64,000 bases of DNA from Bacillota bacterium (GTDB lineage: Bacteria > Bacillota > Clostridia > Lachnospirales > Lachnospiraceae). The notes beneath the pieces were generated by a model, which had not been told where the DNA came from, did not search any database, and saw nothing but the letters and a program-made list of their open reading frames with translations. Position numbers and translations under genes: made by a program. The stretch lies in assembly GCA_023442465.1 (NCBI GenBank), contig JAEZZQ010000030.1, positions 1-64,000 on the forward strand, given 5' to 3'. Below are positions 46,496 to 55,417 of this stretch, piece by piece (within the stretch, counting starts at the first letter, position 1; the number at the start of each line of letters is the position of its first letter).

Positions 46496-46726
46496 ATGGT
46501 AGATAATTATAATATCATATTATTGGCAAAGAAATATAGTGAAACATTGGTTAAAAAATCAGTTGGTGAATATTGGGATTATTGTTGGAAAAGTCTGAAA
46601 GCATTGCGGAAGAAGCAGGAGACCAAAGATGCTATGGATAAAGTGAATGAAATGGAGGGAGAAGAGGAGAGCGCCCGGTCTCAGAGCCTGGCCAATCTGC
46701 TGGCGCAGTTTAGGCTTCGTTCGTAA
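46496..46726 (+). CDS. Possible small protein, 76 residues (uncertain)
   Basis: The frame encodes a charged, helical sequence (LVKKSVGEYWDYCWKSLKALRKKQETKDAMDKVNEMEGEEESARS..). No good ribosome site precedes the ATG at 46496. It starts 28 bases from the divergent start of the 88-residue gene. It could be a genuine helical small protein or a chance frame. Confidence 0.35.
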   Translation: MVDNYNIILLAKKYSETLVKKSVGEYWDYCWKSLKALRKKQETKDAMDKVNEMEGEEESARSQSLANLLAQFRLRS

Positions 46727-46961
46727 AATTGGAATATTTTATTTTTTTCCGCATATGAATATATGGTGTGAGTCAAAGGCAGGAACACAATACCGAGTAT
46801 AAATATACAATAAAAATTAAAAAAAAATAAAGTTTTTGTGAAATATGCACATTTGTATGAAAATATGGTATAATGAGCTTGGTAAAATATTTCCTGTCAG
46901 GATGGAAGCAATGTTTCCTGCGAAGATGGAAATATGATAAATTAAGTAAGGCGGAAAATAA
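46727..46961. other. Leader and promoter region of the alarmone synthetase gene
   Basis: An extended -10 box TGGTATAAT (tataat 46869-46874) is followed by two similar 22-base units (46889-46910 and 46913-46934). Each has TTTCC..GGAA arms with a 9-base loop, just before the start codon. A -35 box is poor. Confidence 0.45.
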
Positions 46962-47615
46962 ATGGAACTTAGAGTAGAACGGGACAGCGATGTAGATAAT
47001 TGGAAAGAGGTTATATTAATTTATAACTCGGCGTTGAAACAAATATCCACTAAGCTGGAAATATTGAACGATGAATTTCAGCACGTACATAGATACAATC
47101 CGATCGAGCACATCAAATTCAGAATAAAGACATCGGAGAGCATCGTTAAGAAACTGAAAAAAAACGGCTATGAATCCACTATTGAGAATATGGTAAAGTA
47201 TGTAAACGATATTGCGGGAATAAGAGTTATCTGTTCCTTTACTTCGGATATCTATGAGATAGCGGATATGATAAGTCACCAGAGCGATATTAAGATTATT
47301 TCGGTGAAGGATTATATCACTGCACCGAAGCTCAGCGGGTATAAGAGTTATCATATGCTCGTAACTGTTCCTGTATATCTTTCAGACCGTATCGTAGATA
47401 CGAAGGTAGAGATTCAGATACGTACGGTAGCCATGGACTTCTGGGCCAGTCTGGAGCACAAGATTCATTACAAGTTCGAAGGAAACGCGCCGGTCAACAT
47501 TAAGGATGAATTGGTAGAATGTGCCAAGATGGTATCCGACTTGGATGCAAGAATGCTTTTGCTCAATGAGAAGGTACAGAGCTTAAGCCAGGAAGATGAT
47601 TGCGATGAGCGGTAA
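46962..47615 (+). CDS. Small alarmone (ppGpp) synthetase, RelA/SpoT synthetase domain only
   Basis: 217 residues. The RelA_SpoT domain is complete: YESTIENMVKYVNDIAGIRVICSF, KPKLSGYKS-like block (APKLSGYKSYH) and the synthetase residues in VEIQIRTVAMDFWASLEHKIHYK. There is no HD hydrolase, TGS or ACT domain, so it is of the RelQ/YwaC-YjbM type that makes (p)ppGpp from ATP and GTP/GDP under envelope or other stress. A coiled C-terminus (VSDLDARMLLLNEKVQSLSQ) supports oligomerisation. A terminator follows. Confidence 0.92.
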   Translation: MELRVERDSDVDNWKEVILIYNSALKQISTKLEILNDEFQHVHRYNPIEHIKFRIKTSESIVKKLKKNGYESTIENMVKYVNDIAGIRVICSFTSDIYEIADMISHQSDIKIISVKDYITAPKLSGYKSYHMLVTVPVYLSDRIVDTKVEIQIRTVAMDFWASLEHKIHYKFEGNAPVNIKDELVECAKMVSDLDARMLLLNEKVQSLSQEDDCDER

Positions 47616-47663
47616 ATGCATAACATGAAAACCGGGAAAAATCAAATATGGAAGTATTATCTG

Positions 47664-47695
47664 GAACGGCATGGCTTCGGCTATGCCGTTTTATA
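47664..47695 (+). terminator. Terminator after the alarmone synthetase gene
   Basis: AACGGCAT..GC pairs with GCTATGCCGTT around a TTCG-containing loop, followed by TTTAT. A second hairpin GCCCAGA..TCTGGGC lies at 47737-47762. Confidence 0.7.
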
Positions 47696-48083
47696 AGTTC
47701 GTGTTCTTCGCTTATGTTTGTCCTAAAATGAGGAGTGCCCAGACACCTTTCGGTATCTGGGCTATTATGAAAAAATTTATCTATATGTGTAATGAAAAAC
47801 ATTACGGTCTCTCTCGTCTGTTATGTGATTAGTATAGCAATTATTTATGAACAAACTATGAACGACATGTAAAAAGAACGTTAATATTTACAAAACTAAA
47901 AAAGATATACAAATAAATTCTAACAAGTTGCACAAAAAGTTTCGAACGGTTGTAAATAAAAACGAAAAATGATAAGATATTAAACAGAAAACACGGGAAG
48001 GAAAAAACGTTACTGAGAGCGGAGTGAACAGTAACGAAAAACAGTCGGGGTACGGTAAACAGACCATGTTTGGAGGAAAATGG
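47696..48083. other. Intergenic region before the coiled-coil membrane protein
   Basis: It contains the hairpin 47737-47762, then an AT-rich stretch with no clear gene, then the family-3 hairpin repeat at 48009-48035. Confidence 0.5.
48009..48035 (+). repeat. Dispersed 27-bp hairpin repeat (family 3, copy 2)
   Basis: GTTACTG..CAGTAAC arms; identical to 11555-11581 except for one base in the middle. It is placed about 50 bases upstream of a start codon. Confidence 0.8.
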
Positions 48084-48701
48084 ATGGACAATTTTATGGA
48101 TAAAATCGCTCAAAAATTGAGTTCGCAGGAGGCGATACGTGCGAACTCGGCTGCGGATGCCGCGCAGATAGAAAGGCTTCAGGCACAGGTAGAGGAATAC
48201 GATGCCTGTATGAAGGAGATGCGGAAGCTGAATTTGAAGAATATTGAGAATGAGCAGAAAATCAAGGAGCTGTTAGGGAATAGTATAGAGCAGCTTAATA
48301 AGCTCTTCAATGAGAACAGCCTTAGATTGAAAATGCTGACGGAAGAATGCATTGCCAAGATTCAGGCGGCGAAGGGCGAAGAGGAGAAGAAGGCGGAGGC
48401 GGAGACGTCATTAACGGAGATAAAAGAGACGGCAGCCGCGAACATGGCGAAGTTGGAGGAGCTTTTTAAAGAGTCCGATGATTTTGTACATAAAGAAAAC
48501 GTCAAGGTATACCGGAATGTACAGGCAGTGGTCGTAGAAGAACTGGAGAAGCAGACGAAAGTGCTTATGGACAGCGAGACGAAGGCTGTTAATACGAATA
48601 AGAAAATGGATAAGAGTGCTTTGGCTGTTGGGGTCATCACCCTTGTGGTCTCATTGGCCAACATGGGACTTTTGATTGCTCATATACTGGGGGTTTTCTA
48701 A
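48084..48701 (+). CDS. Coiled-coil protein with C-terminal membrane anchor
   Basis: 205 residues from ATG 48084 with GGAGG seven bases upstream; an upstream in-frame GTG lies inside the hairpin repeat and is rejected. The N-terminus is MDNFMDKIAQKLSSQEAIRA. A long Glu/Lys/Ala-rich coiled coil (to about residue 180) follows, then one membrane helix (ALAVGVITLVVSLANMGLLIAHILG) at the very end. I do not know a function. The topology suggests a tail-anchored cytoplasmic rod. The next gene begins one base after its stop. Confidence 0.8.
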   Translation: MDNFMDKIAQKLSSQEAIRANSAADAAQIERLQAQVEEYDACMKEMRKLNLKNIENEQKIKELLGNSIEQLNKLFNENSLRLKMLTEECIAKIQAAKGEEEKKAEAETSLTEIKETAAANMAKLEELFKESDDFVHKENVKVYRNVQAVVVEELEKQTKVLMDSETKAVNTNKKMDKSALAVGVITLVVSLANMGLLIAHILGVF

Positions 48702-48702
48702 T

Positions 48703-49266
48703 ATGGGAAAACAGAGCTGGAAGCCGGGAAATATGCTTTATCCCCTTCCCGTGGTGATGGTGAGTGTAGCGGATAAGAACGGGGAGAAGAATATATTTAC
48801 GGTAGCGTGGGCAGGAACTGTCTGCAGCGATCCGCCAATGGTATCTATATCGGTGCGGCCGGAGAGGTACTCCTATCATATGATAGAAGAGACCGGAGAA
48901 TTTGTTATCAATCTGACCACGGAGAAGCTGACTTATGCTACAGATTACTGCGGAGTCAGAAGCGGAAGTAACATAGATAAGTTTAAAGAACTGGGGCTGA
49001 CAGCAGCACCTGCTGATGTCGTAAAGGCACCTTTGCTGGTGGAAAGTCCGGTGAATATTGAGTGTGTGGTGAAAGAAATCAAGAAGCTGGGCACTCATGA
49101 TATGTTTATCGCGCAGGTGGTAGCTGTGCATGCGGATGAGGAGTTTATGGATGAGAAGAATAAATTCCATTTCGAAGCGGCGTTGCCTATTGTTTATTCT
49201 CATGGCGCTTATATGTCCCTCGGGAAGCAAATAGGGACCTTTGGGTATAGTGTGAAAAAGAAGTAA
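48703..49266 (+). CDS. Flavin reductase-like domain protein (FMN-binding)
   Basis: 187 residues from ATG 48703; a longer frame starting at TTG 48676 would overlap the upstream gene. It has the flavin reductase-like fold: PLPVVMVSVADKNGEKNIFTVAWAGTVCSDPPMVSISVRPERYSYHMI and EFVINLTTEKL. Members use FMN to reduce flavin or other small molecules. It is co-directional with the coiled-coil gene and followed by a hairpin. Confidence 0.87.
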   Translation: MGKQSWKPGNMLYPLPVVMVSVADKNGEKNIFTVAWAGTVCSDPPMVSISVRPERYSYHMIEETGEFVINLTTEKLTYATDYCGVRSGSNIDKFKELGLTAAPADVVKAPLLVESPVNIECVVKEIKKLGTHDMFIAQVVAVHADEEFMDEKNKFHFEAALPIVYSHGAYMSLGKQIGTFGYSVKKK

Positions 49267-49290
49267 TGACACTTTCCTATTAAATAAAAA

Positions 49291-49335
49291 AGCCTTCGCG
49301 GCCGCGTTTTTGAACGCTGCAGCGAAGGTACTTTT
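49291..49335. terminator. Bidirectional terminator between the flavin reductase-like gene and dinB
   Basis: CCTTCGC (49293-49299) pairs with GCGAAGG (49322-49328). Inner CGCGTT/AACGCTG arms and an A-run upstream complete it. It serves both convergent genes. Confidence 0.75.
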
Positions 49336-49353
49336 CTGTAAGCAGGAAAGAGC

Positions 49354-50586
49354 TCATAAATTCTCGTCATGAAAAAGGCTTCCCCTCATAACGGAATCCG
49401 GTCCGAATTTCTTTCGGATGGAATCCAGCGCTATGTCCAGTTTTTCCTGTTTTTTGGAAGCTGATCCGCCCGATGTCTCTTCCTGAATATCGAACAGGTT
49501 TAATTGAACTGGCTCCTCGGCGGAAACCAGCTTGGATGTTCTTATGCCCAGAAGCCGGATGGGTGTTCCGTTCCAGATTTCGTCGAAAAGAGAGCAGGCA
49601 GTTTTATAAATAACATCTGTAGTGCAGGTGGGGGAGAACAGAGTGGTTTGGTGGGACACGCTCTGGAAGGTATTATATTTAAGTTCGGTGCTCACCATGC
49701 CGGCTAACTGTGCGGATTTCCTAAGTCTGCCGGCTACCGTCTCGGAAAGACTTAAAAGGACTTTGTAGGCTTCTTCCTTTGTGCCGGCGTCTTCTCTTAA
49801 TGTGGTGGAGTTGCCGATACCCTTTGCATTTATCTGTTCTGAGATTACTTCGGAGCTGTCGATTCCGTTGGCATATTCCCATAGTAAGATGCCGTGACTT
49901 TTTAAATGGGCCGATAATATTAAGGTATCCGCCTCGGCGAGATCACCGATGGTAAGGATTTCCAGCTTGCGCAATGTTTCGGCGCTGGAGCGGCCGCACA
50001 TATATAAGGAAGAGACTGGAAGGGGCCAGAGCTTTTCTTTTATTTCATCGGCATATAGGGTATGCACCAGATTCGGCTTCTTGAAATCGGAGGCCATTTT
50101 TGCGAGTACCTTTCTGTCGGATATTCCTACATTTACGGTATAGCCGAATTTCTTGTGAACATCATCCTTTATGATGCGGGCTGCTTCCTCAGAAGAGGCA
50201 TATTTGTCTGCTATGGGAGTATAGTCCATATAGCATTCGTCCACGCTGACCTGCTCCAGGTCAGGGCAGATATCGTATAAAAAGGCCATAAGTTCCTGAG
50301 ACTTACGGTGGTAAAGCCCGTGATCCGGCGGGGCGATTGTAAGATGGGGACATTTTCGCAGCGCGCTTACGATGGGCTCCCCGGTCTTTACATGATAAGC
50401 CTTGGCCGGTACTGATTTTGCTAACACGACTCCCCGGCGGCGTTCTATATCTCCGCCGATGATAGAGGGGATTTCTCTTAAGTCCTGTGTATCTCCTTCT
50501 TCCAATTTTTTCAAGGCGCTCCAGCTAAGGTAAGCGGAATTTACATCGATATGAAAGATGATTTTTTCTTTATTTCCCTTATTCAT
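49354..50586 (-). CDS. dinB: DNA polymerase IV (Y-family)
   Basis: 410 residues from ATG 50586 with GGGAGG upstream. The catalytic palm residues are in IIFHIDVNSAYLSWSAL and SVDECYMDYT; the SVDE box carries the metal-binding Asp-Glu. The thumb (LYMCGRSSAETLRKLEILTIGDLA) and little finger are complete. It performs error-prone translesion synthesis. No LexA-type operator was recognised in the 200-base upstream gap. Confidence 0.93.
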   Translation of the reverse strand: MNKGNKEKIIFHIDVNSAYLSWSALKKLEEGDTQDLREIPSIIGGDIERRRGVVLAKSVPAKAYHVKTGEPIVSALRKCPHLTIAPPDHGLYHRKSQELMAFLYDICPDLEQVSVDECYMDYTPIADKYASSEEAARIIKDDVHKKFGYTVNVGISDRKVLAKMASDFKKPNLVHTLYADEIKEKLWPLPVSSLYMCGRSSAETLRKLEILTIGDLAEADTLILSAHLKSHGILLWEYANGIDSSEVISEQINAKGIGNSTTLREDAGTKEEAYKVLLSLSETVAGRLRKSAQLAGMVSTELKYNTFQSVSHQTTLFSPTCTTDVIYKTACSLFDEIWNGTPIRLLGIRTSKLVSAEEPVQLNLFDIQEETSGGSASKKQEKLDIALDSIRKKFGPDSVMRGSLFHDENL

Positions 50587-50786
50587 TCCGGAGCCTCCCA
50601 TAATTTTTAGTATCTTGCAACAACTATTTTAGCATTATTTTTATATTTTGACATTAGCAATAATTTAACATTTCCTTTACAACTAAAATAAATGCTGATA
50701 AAATAAAAATGTTACGATTTTATTACGAAAAATACTTTGTTATAAATTTTATATAAAGCGCAAAGCCGACGGATTTTGAAAGGGTC

Positions 50787-52379
50787 ATGGTTATCGCTAT
50801 GAAAAAAATTACGAAATATTATAAGAGATTACAAATACGTTCCATTAAAATAGCTGTGTTGGCTGTTATTGCCAGCATATTTTTTATGCCCTCCTATACT
50901 AAAATCGAAAGTACGGGAGATAATATGTTTACGGTGTTTTTGAACGGAACGGATGTAGGAAAAGTCGGTGATCGCTCAGTGGCGGAGGAAGCGTTGAAGG
51001 AGGCGAGAAAGGCGCTTGCAGGCGACGGTGAAGAGCTGGTTTTGATTGACAGCGATCTGGAGCTTTCGGGAGAAGAGGTGCTCTGGGGACATATCGATGA
51101 TAAGTCCGTTCTTGTGGATAATATGGAGCATGTTCTGGGAAACAATATTAAAAAGACGCTGCACCGTTCCTATACGGTAAAGATAAACGAATATACTGTC
51201 AACCTTGCCAGCAAAGAAGAGGTACTGCAGTTATTGCAAGCTTCTATCGATAAATATGATTCTGAAGATCAGTATTATGTGGATCTCATACTGGATTGTT
51301 CGAGGGAATTGAATGTTTTGACTACCAGTGTGGTTTCCAGAGAGGAGCAGCAGGAGGAAAAGGCGGAGCAGGAGGTACTGGCCTCTGTTGGAATTTATGA
51401 GAGGCTGGATGAAATCTTCGATGCGGTAGAACCTGCGGGGGAGAAAGATTTTTCCGATTATGAGCTGGGACTTATGTCGTTAGGGTTCGCAGATTCGGTG
51501 GAGGTGGTGGAATCTTACCTTTCGGAAGATGAATTAATGCCTCTTGAGCAGGCCATCGAGGATGTTACCAAGGATCAGGAGAAGAATCAGATATATGAAG
51601 TAGTATCGGGAGACACTTTGTCTAAAATCGCGTCGGAAAATAATCTGACGATAGAGAAGCTCATCGAGATGAACGATACGATCGAAAGCGAGACCTCTAC
51701 CATCCGGGTAGGAGATGAAATCATCGTAACGGTGCCGGAACCGGAATTGTCGGTAGAACGACAGGAGGAGGTGTACTATGAAGAGGATTACGAAGCGGAG
51801 ATAATATACGTGGATAACGACAACTGGTATACCACGGAAAGCGTGACCAAACAGGAGCCGTCGGCGGGACACCGAAAGGTAGTGGCGCTTGTTTCCTACA
51901 GAAACAATGCGGAGACGGCGAGGGAAATCATAAAGGAAGAGGTTACCTATCAGGCAGTGCCCAAAATCGTGGAGCGGGGAACGAAGATACCTCCTACTTA
52001 TATCAAACCGATTTCCGGCGGACGTCTTTCCTCCGGCTTCGGAGCCAGAAGCAGACCGACTAAGGGAGCAAGCACCTATCATAAGGGGATAGATTGGGCG
52101 ACTCCGGTAGGAACCGCAGTTATGGCCTCCTCCGCGGGAACAGTTGCGAAGGCCGGCTGGGGAAGCGGTTACGGATATGTGGTGTATATCAATCATGCAG
52201 ATGGAAGACAGACCAGATATGGACATTTGAGCAAGGTTCTCGTTTCTGTAGGACAGACGGTATCGCAGGGACAGAAGATTGCCCTTAGCGGCAATACAGG
52301 AGTCAGTTCAGGACCCCATGTTCATTTTGAGATATTGATTGGCGGCAGCCAGGTGAACCCTTTGAAGTATCTGAATTAA
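50787..52379 (+). CDS. LysM-G5-M23 envelope peptidase
   Basis: 530 residues. The order is a signal anchor (IKIAVLAVIASIFFMPSY), about 220 residues of helical/YabE-like region, LysM at about 268-315 (YEVVSGDTLSKIASENNLTIEKLIEMN), an acidic linker, a G5-type domain (about 360-410, ending VPKIVERGTKIPPTYIKPI), then peptidase M23 with zinc ligands His432, Asp436 (HKGIDW) and His513 (HVHFEI). The M23 ligands look intact, so endopeptidase activity on peptide cross-links is expected. It lies upstream of murA in the same direction. ATG 50787 has AAAGGG unusually close, so ATG 50799 (MKKITKYYK) is an alternative start. Confidence 0.92.
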   Translation: MVIAMKKITKYYKRLQIRSIKIAVLAVIASIFFMPSYTKIESTGDNMFTVFLNGTDVGKVGDRSVAEEALKEARKALAGDGEELVLIDSDLELSGEEVLWGHIDDKSVLVDNMEHVLGNNIKKTLHRSYTVKINEYTVNLASKEEVLQLLQASIDKYDSEDQYYVDLILDCSRELNVLTTSVVSREEQQEEKAEQEVLASVGIYERLDEIFDAVEPAGEKDFSDYELGLMSLGFADSVEVVESYLSEDELMPLEQAIEDVTKDQEKNQIYEVVSGDTLSKIASENNLTIEKLIEMNDTIESETSTIRVGDEIIVTVPEPELSVERQEEVYYEEDYEAEIIYVDNDNWYTTESVTKQEPSAGHRKVVALVSYRNNAETAREIIKEEVTYQAVPKIVERGTKIPPTYIKPISGGRLSSGFGARSRPTKGASTYHKGIDWATPVGTAVMASSAGTVAKAGWGSGYGYVVYINHADGRQTRYGHLSKVLVSVGQTVSQGQKIALSGNTGVSSGPHVHFEILIGGSQVNPLKYLN

Positions 52380-52512
52380 AAATAATGCACCATTTACAAA
52401 TGGGCAATTTATGGTATAATCATAAAGATAAGATTGATGGTTAACTTTTGCTGCCCTAAGCAGGTGCGGCGAAGTTTTAAATAGAAATTAGGGATTAAAT
52501 AGAGGGTACACC

Positions 52513-53805
52513 ATGGAACAGTATGCAATAAAGGGTGGAAATCCGTTAGTGGGCGAAGTGGAAATAGGCGGTGCTAAAAATGCGGCGCTTGCTATTTTGG
52601 CGGCAGCTATTATGACGGATGAGACTGTAGTAATAGAGAATGTGCCTGACGTTCGCGATACGAACGTGTTGATTCAGGCGATGGAAAGCATCGGCGTCAT
52701 TGTAAATAGAATAGACAGACATACGGTAAAAATAAATGCATCCCACATTCACAATTTGGTAATCGAGGATGATTTTATTAAAAAAATAAGAGCTTCTTAT
52801 TATTTGCTGGGAGCATTGCTTGGAAAATATAAAAAAGCGGAGGTGGCGTTGCCTGGCGGCTGCAACATCGGTTTAAGGCCGATAGACCAGCACATTAAAG
52901 GTTTTCGTGCTCTGGGTGCTGATGTCAGGATTGAACATGGCCTGATTATTACCGATGCAGAGGATCTTCGCGGAAGCAACATTTATTTGGACGTAGTTTC
53001 TGTGGGTGCGACGATTAACGTCATGATGGCGGCTGTTATGGCGGAAGGAAAGACGACGATCGAGAATGCGGCGAAGGAGCCGCATGTGGTAGACCTGGCT
53101 AACTTTTTGAATAGTATGGGAGCTGATGTCAAGGGTGCCGGCACCGATGTGATACGAATTAAAGGAGTTCCGAAGCTTCATGGCAGCGAATATACCATTA
53201 TTCCGGATCAGATAGAGGCAGGAACGTTTATGTTCGCAGCGGCGGTGACCAGAGGGGATGTTACTGTGAAGAATGTCATCCCGAAGCATCTGGAATCCAT
53301 CAGCTCTAAGTTGTTGGAAATCGGCTGTGAGGTGGAGGAATCGGACGATGCAGTCCGGGTAGTATCTGCAAAGGCATTGACCCACACCCATGTGAAGACC
53401 CTTCCTTATCCCGGGTTTCCTACGGATATGCAGCCTCAGATTGTAGTTGCCCTTGGACTTTCTGCAGGGACAAGCATCGTAACGGAGAGTATATTTGAAA
53501 ATCGTTTTAAATATGTAGATGAGCTTACCAGAATGGGAGCCAATATCAAGGTGGAAGGCAATACCGCCATTATCGACGGCGTAGAGCGCTACACAGGAGC
53601 GAGCATCTCTGCTCCGGACTTGCGTGCAGGTGCGTCGCTTGTGCTGGCAGGGCTTGCGGCGGAAGGAATCACCGTGGTGGACGATATTAGATTCATTGAG
53701 CGTGGATATGAAGATTTTCATTTGAAGCTGAAAGCTCTCGGCGCTCAGATAGATAAGGTGAATACGGAGCGTGAATTGCAGAAGTTCAAACTGAAAGTAG
53801 GCTGA
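52513..53805 (+). CDS. murA: UDP-N-acetylglucosamine 1-carboxyvinyltransferase
   Basis: 430 residues. N-terminal GGNPLVGEVEIGGAKNAAL holds the substrate-binding Lys-Asn. The fosfomycin-sensitive Cys117 is present in VALPGGCNIGLRPID. AGTFMFAAAVTRGDV and GFPTDMQPQ are conserved. First committed step of peptidoglycan synthesis. Firmicutes often have two copies (MurA and MurZ types); only one is here. A terminator follows. Confidence 0.96.
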   Translation: MEQYAIKGGNPLVGEVEIGGAKNAALAILAAAIMTDETVVIENVPDVRDTNVLIQAMESIGVIVNRIDRHTVKINASHIHNLVIEDDFIKKIRASYYLLGALLGKYKKAEVALPGGCNIGLRPIDQHIKGFRALGADVRIEHGLIITDAEDLRGSNIYLDVVSVGATINVMMAAVMAEGKTTIENAAKEPHVVDLANFLNSMGADVKGAGTDVIRIKGVPKLHGSEYTIIPDQIEAGTFMFAAAVTRGDVTVKNVIPKHLESISSKLLEIGCEVEESDDAVRVVSAKALTHTHVKTLPYPGFPTDMQPQIVVALGLSAGTSIVTESIFENRFKYVDELTRMGANIKVEGNTAIIDGVERYTGASISAPDLRAGASLVLAGLAAEGITVVDDIRFIERGYEDFHLKLKALGAQIDKVNTERELQKFKLKVG

Positions 53806-53827
53806 GGCCATCAGGCGGACGAAACGA

Positions 53828-53868
53828 TAAAAAAGACACATGAGCAGGAATGCTTCTGTGTCTTTTTA
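53828..53868 (+). terminator. Terminator after murA
   Basis: AAAAAGACACA pairs with TGTGTCTTTTT, with an inner AGCA/TGCT stem. It also serves the convergent HD-GYP gene. Confidence 0.9.
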
Positions 53869-53886
53869 GGCGTTGTTATTTATTTT

Positions 53887-54963
53887 CTATAATATCGCAT
53901 CAATAAATAAATGCGGCTCTTGCGAAAGGTTAATGTATTTATCTCCGATCTTAATGGTGGGTTTGGACAGCTTATGCGGATTGATATATACAATTTTTCC
54001 CGATTCTCCGTTAGTAAGGCGTACGTCATGCAAAAGATAAGTGTCCACGATATTTTCCAGGAATGGGAGAATGTATTTCGAATCATACTTCTGGAATCCC
54101 TCGTTCTCGAAGGTCTCGATTACTTTGAAGGGACACAGCGGGCCGCGGTAAACCCGGGCGCTTGTCATAGCATCGTATACGTCTGCAATGGCCACCATTT
54201 TGGCGTAGGGATCGATGCTGTCGGAGGTAAGTCCCAAAGGATAGCCTGAACCGTCACAGCGTTCGTGATGCATTAATGCAGCGTTCTTAATGTGGATATT
54301 CAGCGGATGATTTTCCAGCATCTTGTAGGATTCCTTGGGATGCGTCTTGACCACGCCAAACTCCCACGCGGTAAGCTTTCCGGGCTTCTTGAGAATTTTT
54401 TCCGGCATTTTAATTTTGCCGATATCGTGTAAAAGACCGCTTAGCGTAGCGGTGCGGATTTCTTCTTCATCCATACGAAGCCAATGGGCGAAAATATTAC
54501 AAATCAAGCCTACGTTCATACAGTGTACATAGGTTGCGTCATCTAACTGACGCATGCTGTGAAGCATATCGAATACGTTGACATATTTATTCTCAGAAGA
54601 AAGCAAAGACAAAGCGTGTTCCACCAACTGGTCTGTATCCAATTCGCCGCTATCACCTACGAAATTATCAATGACATCCTTAAAATGCCCTGTTTCTTTC
54701 GTGAAGTCCTCTTGAAAATGCTGGAATTCAGGAGATAGCCTCAGACGCTCTGAATAGGAGGTATCCTCTTTGATCTGAGTCTCCGGAGTCTCTATGACCT
54801 CGTCCTCGATTCTTACATTGATGATGGAGTAGAATTCTAACTTTGTAATCGCTTTATCTGTCAGAATCAACCCCTTCGGCAGAATCAGTTGATTATTGTA
54901 GTTGTAGACATCCTCAGCCGTTACCATTCCCGGTACTAGCGCCGATGTGTTTACTCTCCTCAT
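53887..54963 (-). CDS. HD-GYP domain protein, putative cyclic-di-GMP phosphodiesterase
   Basis: 358 residues. The N-terminal DUF3391-like part (NTSALVPGMVTAEDVYNYNNQLILPKGLILTDKAI) precedes the HD-GYP domain, with LLHDIGKIKMP (HD), HHERCDGSGYP (the GYP motif) and IADVYDAMTSARVYRG. Active-site residues appear intact, so hydrolysis of cyclic di-GMP is likely. It is divergent from metK. GGAGGGAG precedes the ATG. Confidence 0.92.
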   Translation of the reverse strand: MRRVNTSALVPGMVTAEDVYNYNNQLILPKGLILTDKAITKLEFYSIINVRIEDEVIETPETQIKEDTSYSERLRLSPEFQHFQEDFTKETGHFKDVIDNFVGDSGELDTDQLVEHALSLLSSENKYVNVFDMLHSMRQLDDATYVHCMNVGLICNIFAHWLRMDEEEIRTATLSGLLHDIGKIKMPEKILKKPGKLTAWEFGVVKTHPKESYKMLENHPLNIHIKNAALMHHERCDGSGYPLGLTSDSIDPYAKMVAIADVYDAMTSARVYRGPLCPFKVIETFENEGFQKYDSKYILPFLENIVDTYLLHDVRLTNGESGKIVYINPHKLSKPTIKIGDKYINLSQEPHLFIDAIL

Positions 54964-55069
54964 GTTTCTCCCTCCGAAATATAATATTTTACCCCGATAA
55001 CATTTGTTATAATTTAGCGAATGTTATAAGAATTATAGGATTTTTGACGAATATTGTCAATAAAATACA

Positions 55070-55098
55070 TTGACAAAATAATAAAACTATTGTATTTT
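55070..55098 (+). promoter_or_regulatory. Promoter of the metK leader
   Basis: -35 TTGACA (55070-55075), 17-bp spacer, extended -10 TGTATTTT (tatttt 55093-55098), ending about 35 bases before the riboswitch. Confidence 0.75.
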
Positions 55099-55133
55099 AA
55101 AAAAAGATATGAAAATTCCATATTGTAAAGAAT

Positions 55134-55250
55134 CTCTTATTCAGAGTGGTGGAGGTACATAGGACCTATGAAGCCACGGCAACCCCTATCGAGGAAGGTG
55201 CCTACCTGAGCGAGTAATTTGCCGGAATACGGCAGTTCGAACGATAAGAG
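55134..55250 (+). promoter_or_regulatory. SAM-I (S-box) riboswitch
   Basis: P1 pairs CTCTTAT (55134-55140) with ATAAGAG (55244-55250). The conserved core has AGAGTGGTGGAGG, ATGAAGCCACGGCAACC and GGAAGGTGCC, as in the S-box consensus. SAM binding should stabilise P1 and favour the terminator at 55272, lowering metK expression when SAM is abundant. Confidence 0.95.
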
Positions 55251-55271
55251 GATTTGATTATCGATTATCGA

Positions 55272-55300
55272 GTCCGCTTCTTGTAAGCGGACATTTTATA
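55272..55300 (+). terminator. Riboswitch-controlled terminator
   Basis: GTCCGCTT / AAGCGGAC stem (55272-55279 / 55285-55292) is followed by ATTTTATATT. The P1 3' strand CGATAAGAG could pair instead with the TTATCG sequences at 55259-55270, a plausible antiterminator. Confidence 0.8.
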
Positions 55301-55417
55301 TTATTGGGATTTTCCCCCATAATATAAGGCGACGAGCAATACGTTTTGTGAATTGCTCCGGCGCCCTGTAATAGGAAGCAGTTTTACTAACAACCTACAT
55401 CATAAGGAGGAATTAGA
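55293..55417 (+). other. Additional hairpins between the terminator and metK
   Basis: Two further stem-loops follow the terminator: TTATATTATTGGG / CCCATAATATAA (55296-55327, one bulge) and GGCG.CGAGCAAT / ATTGCTC.GCGCC (55328-55365). They precede the ribosome site AAGGAGG and have no obvious role in the riboswitch itself. Confidence 0.55.

Noticed and set aside
48024..48083. GTG start for the coiled-coil protein within the repeat
   Set aside because: It would translate the palindromic element; ATG 48084 has GGAGG at proper distance.
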